Of a DNA stretch of 8,507 bases, positions 6,200 to 8,507 are shown one piece after another. This DNA is from Clostridia bacterium (lineage in GTDB: Bacteria; Bacillota; Clostridia; Christensenellales; DTU072), in the NCBI GenBank assembly GCA_028699795.1, contig JAQVTZ010000082.1, positions 1 through 8,507 of the forward strand, in the 5' to 3' direction. The translations under genes and the position numbers were made by a program. A model generated the notes under the pieces. The model had not been told where the DNA came from, made no database searches, and saw only the letters and a list, made by a program, of their open reading frames with translations. Position 1 is the stretch's first letter, and every line of letters starts with the position of its first letter.

Positions 6200-7353
6200 T
6201 GGATAAAATTAGATACGGCATTATCGGAATTGGCAAAATGGGCTCACTGCACTGTATGCGTTTTAAAGGCAAACTGATAAAAGGCGGCGCGCTTACTGCG
6301 GTTTGCGATATTTCGCCCGAAAGACGCGAATGGGCCGAGAAGAACTTCCCCAAAGTGAAGTTCTTTGAAGACTATAAAGAGATGATGGAGAGCGGTCTTG
6401 TGGACGCTGTATTGATTGCGACACCGCATTATCTGCATCCCGAAATGGCGAAAGCGGCCTTGTCGAGAGGGTTGCACACGCTTATCGAAAAGCCCGCGGG
6501 CGTATTTACTTCCGCTATTCGCGAGCTAAATGAGTTTGCCAAAGAGAAGAAAGACCTTGTCTTTGGCATCATGTACAACCAACGCACCAACAAACTTTAT
6601 CGTTATGCGAAGATGCTGGTTGACAGCGGAAGACTGGGCGAGATGAAGCGCATTAACTGGATTATTACGGACTGGTACCGTCCGCAAGCCTATTACGATC
6701 AAGGCGGCTGGAGAGGCACTTGGGTAGGCGAGGGCGGCGGCGCTCTCATCAATCAATGTCCGCACCAGTTGGACCTCTTCCAATGGCTGGGCGGCATGCC
6801 TTCCAAAATTATCGGGTATGCCAAAGTGGGCGTCAAACGCGACATCAATGTCGAAAACGATGTTACAGCGTATTTCGAGTATCCCAACGGAGCAAGCGGC
6901 GTGTTTATAACCTCGACGCATGACTTCCCCGGCACCAACCGTCTCGAAATCGACGGGGACAAAGGCAAACTGGTTATTGAAAACAACAAACTGACTTTTA
7001 CCGAGCTTGCCGTAAGCGAGACCGAGTTCAACGCAACCAACAAAAAATTCATGCCGAAAATCCCCGTCAAGAAAAAGCATGTGGTAAGGATATCGAAACT
7101 TGGACAGCTTGCCCAATTGGTGTTCGGGCAGCACACCGAGATTATCCGCAACTTCACCGCGGCAATTCAGGATGGTAACCCAATGATTGCTCCCGGCGAA
7201 GACGGCATCAACGGCCTTACGGTCTCCAACGCTATCCACCTCTCGAGCTGGTTAAATGAACCCGTCACGCTCCCGATAGACGAAAAACGCTTCGAAGAAG
7301 AGCTTGCCAAGCGCATCGAAGAAGAAAAAGAGTTGAACAAAAAGAAAGTATAA
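6199..7353 (+). CDS. Gfo/Idh/MocA-family NAD(P)-dependent oxidoreductase
   Basis: A 384-residue oxidoreductase with the two-domain Gfo/Idh/MocA architecture. The N-terminal Rossmann domain has GIGKMG (10-15) and the EKP motif (97-99), whose Lys98 is normally catalytic. The C-terminal alpha/beta substrate domain begins near residue 125 and carries GGGALINQCPHQLD (179-192), with the expected His189 and Asp192; Asn185 stands where many relatives have Asp, as in a common subfamily with GGGxLLNQxPHQLD. The C-terminus ends in a charged, probably helical tail (361-384). These enzymes oxidise or reduce hydroxyl groups on sugars, cyclitols and glycosides. AAGGAGG (6182-6188) lies inside the preceding gene, and the start overlaps its stop by one base. 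As the last gene of the uxu operon, followed by a terminator at 7389-7422, it probably works with the TIM-barrel protein on the same substrate, which the sequence does not identify. Confidence 0.9.
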   Translation: MDKIRYGIIGIGKMGSLHCMRFKGKLIKGGALTAVCDISPERREWAEKNFPKVKFFEDYKEMMESGLVDAVLIATPHYLHPEMAKAALSRGLHTLIEKPAGVFTSAIRELNEFAKEKKDLVFGIMYNQRTNKLYRYAKMLVDSGRLGEMKRINWIITDWYRPQAYYDQGGWRGTWVGEGGGALINQCPHQLDLFQWLGGMPSKIIGYAKVGVKRDINVENDVTAYFEYPNGASGVFITSTHDFPGTNRLEIDGDKGKLVIENNKLTFTELAVSETEFNATNKKFMPKIPVKKKHVVRISKLGQLAQLVFGQHTEIIRNFTAAIQDGNPMIAPGEDGINGLTVSNAIHLSSWLNEPVTLPIDEKRFEEELAKRIEEEKELNKKKV

Positions 7354-7388
7354 TCAATTATCTCATTTACCGAATAAAAAATAGCAAT

Positions 7389-7422
7389 AAAGGGTTGTCT
7401 TGCAAACGGGACAACCTTTTTT
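7389..7422 (+). terminator. Intrinsic terminator of the uxu operon
   Basis: AAAGGGTTGTC (7389-7399) pairs with GACAACCTTTT (7410-7420) to form an 11-bp stem including one G-T wobble, with a 10-base loop. Six T residues (7417-7422) follow the GC part of the stem. It lies 35 bases after the oxidoreductase stop and 15 bases before the next promoter. Confidence 0.85.
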
Positions 7423-7437
7423 GTATACATATCCCTC

Positions 7438-7466
7438 TTGAAAAAAAGGGCGATATTGATTATAAT
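7438..7466 (+). promoter_or_regulatory. Sigma-A-type promoter of the GH13 gene
   Basis: TTGAAA (7438-7443) and a perfect TATAAT (7461-7466) are 17 bases apart. It sits just after the uxu terminator. Transcription from about 7473 gives a leader of roughly 150 nt before the ATG at 7625, unlike the leaderless uxuA promoter with the same hexamers. Confidence 0.75.
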
Positions 7467-7487
7467 GATAAAAGACTTATTAACGAA

Positions 7488-7517
7488 ACAATAATGCTTG
7501 CTTGCCAGCATTTTTGT
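7488..7517 (+). other. Leader hairpin upstream of the GH13 gene
   Basis: AATGCT (7493-7498) pairs with AGCATT (7507-7512) around an 8-base loop. After a T-T mismatch, four more pairs form between 7488-7491 (ACAA) and 7514-7517 (TTGT). Five T residues (7511-7515) form part of the right arm. It lies 15 bases into the predicted transcript. It could be a weak attenuator, an operator or a chance structure. Confidence 0.35.
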
Positions 7518-7531
7518 GAAGCTATCAATTA

Positions 7532-7604
7532 GGTATCATACCCCGCCCCTTGGGGCGGAATCGCGCTTAGCGCGGTGCAGGGGCTTGCCCTGCGGTATCA
7601 TACC
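7532..7604 (+). repeat. GC-rich three-hairpin element bracketed by GGTATCATACC
   Basis: A 73-bp block begins and ends with the same 11-mer, GGTATCATACC (7532-7542 and 7594-7604), itself a palindrome around a central C, so the two copies can also pair with one mismatch. Between them lie three consecutive hairpins: CCGCCCC/GGGGCGG (7543-7558), CGCGC-TTA-GCGCG (7562-7574) and GCAGGG/CCCTGC (7577-7593). The inner block is strongly GC-rich, while the flanks are AT-rich. It ends 10 bases before the GGAGG ribosome site of the GH13 gene. It looks like a REP- or MITE-like intergenic unit; only one copy is in the window, so dispersal cannot be shown here. Confidence 0.7.
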
Positions 7605-7624
7605 GATTATTTTTGGAGGAAGCG

Positions 7625-8507
7625 ATGAAAACAAGATGGTATAAAGACGCGGTGTTTTATCAGATTTATCCCCGCAGTTTCTGTGACAGCAACGGTGACG
7701 GAGTGGGAGATATCAGAGGGATTATCAGCAAGCTGGATTATCTTAAGGATTTGGGCATTAACGCCATTTGGCTTTCTCCTGTTTACAAGTCCCCCAACGA
7801 CGACAACGGCTACGACATTTCGGATTATCGCGATATCAATCCCGAATTCGGTACCTTGGACGACTTCAAAGAGATGATATCGGGCATGCACGAGCGCGGC
7901 ATCAAATTGGTGATGGACCTTGTCGTCAATCATACTTCCGACGAACACGCATGGTTTACCGAAAGCCGCAAAAGCAAGGACAACCCTTACAGGGACTATT
8001 ATATTTGGCGCAAGGGCAGAGGAAAGGACGGCAAAAAGCCGCCTAACAACTGGACTTCACGGTTTACGGGCAGCGCGTGGAAGTACGACGCCCAAACGGA
8101 AGAATGGTATCTCCATTTGTTCGGCGAAAAGCAACCCGACCTCAACTGGGATAACCCCAAAGTGCGGCAGGAAGTCGTGGATATCTGCAACTACTGGCTC
8201 GCAATGGGGGTAGACGGTTTCCGTTGCGATGTAATAACCTATATCAGTAAGACGCAAGGCTTACCGATGGGCAAGTGGAATCCCGTCATGTGCGGTGACG
8301 AGCATTTCGTATTGGGACCGCATATTCATGAATATCTCAACGAAATCAACCGCAAGGCTTGGAGCAAATACGATACCATGATTGTGGGCGAGGCAATCGG
8401 CTGCAAGGTGGGCGACGCCGAGAGCATTATTGCCGAAGAAAAGAACGAGCTGGATAGCGCCATCACTTTCGAGTTGATGGAAGTCGATATGAAAATGAAT
8501 TTCTTCC
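7625..8507 (+). CDS. GH13 alpha-glucosidase, oligo-1,6-glucosidase type (5' part, runs off window)
   Basis: The first 294 codons of a glycoside hydrolase family 13 enzyme that removes glucose from the non-reducing end of short alpha-glucosides; full-length relatives have about 550 residues. The (beta/alpha)8 barrel starts at residue 5 (WYKDAVFYQIYPRSF), followed by a DSNGDGVGD calcium loop (21-29). Conserved region I is DLVVNH (98-103), and the family signature QPDLNW is at 170-175. Region II GVDGFRCDVI holds the nucleophile Asp202, and region III VGEAIG holds the acid Glu256. Val203 directly after the nucleophile is typical of oligo-1,6-glucosidase and dextran glucosidase types, whereas alpha-1,4-specific maltases usually have Thr or Ala. 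No signal peptide is seen, so the enzyme is cytoplasmic. GGAGG (7615-7619) lies five bases before the ATG. A trehalose-6-phosphate hydrolase cannot be fully excluded without the C-terminal half. Confidence 0.93.
   Translation, partial: MKTRWYKDAVFYQIYPRSFCDSNGDGVGDIRGIISKLDYLKDLGINAIWLSPVYKSPNDDNGYDISDYRDINPEFGTLDDFKEMISGMHERGIKLVMDLVVNHTSDEHAWFTESRKSKDNPYRDYYIWRKGRGKDGKKPPNNWTSRFTGSAWKYDAQTEEWYLHLFGEKQPDLNWDNPKVRQEVVDICNYWLAMGVDGFRCDVITYISKTQGLPMGKWNPVMCGDEHFVLGPHIHEYLNEINRKAWSKYDTMIVGEAIGCKVGDAESIIAEEKNELDSAITFELMEVDMKMNFF

Noticed and set aside
6526..7239. Long open frame of 237 codons on the minus strand
   Set aside because: It lies entirely opposite the clear Gfo/Idh/MocA gene, has no recognisable domain or ribosome site, and is a by-product of that gene's codon use.
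7532..7604. tRNA or riboswitch interpretation of the multi-hairpin block
   Set aside because: The hairpins lack tRNA consensus positions such as the T-arm TTCRA, and the arrangement does not match a riboswitch class I know; a repeat element fits better.

Overview
The window looks like a chromosomal segment of a Bacillota (Firmicutes) bacterium, probably a class Clostridia member. The evidence is the sporulation-associated pair spmA/spmB, the yabB-like methyltransferase directly followed by rsmI (the same neighbourhood as in Bacillus and clostridia), a short-chain-dehydrogenase type UxuB, a class II fructose-bisphosphate aldolase and strong GGAGG ribosome sites on several genes. I cannot fix genus or species from sequence alone.

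Layout. (1) 1-360, minus: N-terminal 120 codons of class II fructose-bisphosphate aldolase, with an extended -10 promoter in the divergent spacer. (2) 524-2122, plus: a two-gene RNA-modification operon, a TrmN6/YabB-type N6-adenine methyltransferase followed by RsmI, with its own promoter and a hairpin terminator at 2134-2163. (3) 2075-3151, minus: spmA-spmB. spmB runs convergently into the 3' end of rsmI, so the rsmI terminator lies inside spmB codons. (4) 3250-7422, plus: a hexuronate operon with promoter TTGAAA-17-TATAAT, uxuA (mannonate dehydratase), uxuB (fructuronate reductase, SDR type), a xylose-isomerase-like TIM barrel and a Gfo/Idh/MocA oxidoreductase, closed by a good terminator. 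(5) 7438-8507, plus: a separate unit with another TTGAAA-17-TATAAT promoter, a leader of about 150 nt holding a GC-rich three-hairpin element, and the first 294 codons of a GH13 oligo-1,6-glucosidase-like enzyme that runs off the window.

Functionally, UxuB and UxuA convert D-fructuronate to D-mannonate and on to 2-keto-3-deoxygluconate. The two following genes encode a metal-dependent isomerase/epimerase-like protein and an NAD(P)-dependent sugar oxidoreductase; their substrate is unknown and presumably feeds the same route. uxaC and the KDG kinase/aldolase genes are not in the window. The GH13 enzyme adds hydrolysis of short alpha-glucosides, so the right half is carbohydrate catabolism and the left half is housekeeping and sporulation.

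No CRISPR array, transposase, tRNA, rRNA or phage gene is visible, and no clearly new multi-gene system was found. The least explained items are the three-hairpin element bracketed by two copies of GGTATCATACC before the GH13 gene, the apparently leaderless uxuA and trmN starts, a 14-bp tandem repeat before uxuB, an inverted repeat in the fba/trmN spacer, and the uncharacterised isomerase/oxidoreductase pair.
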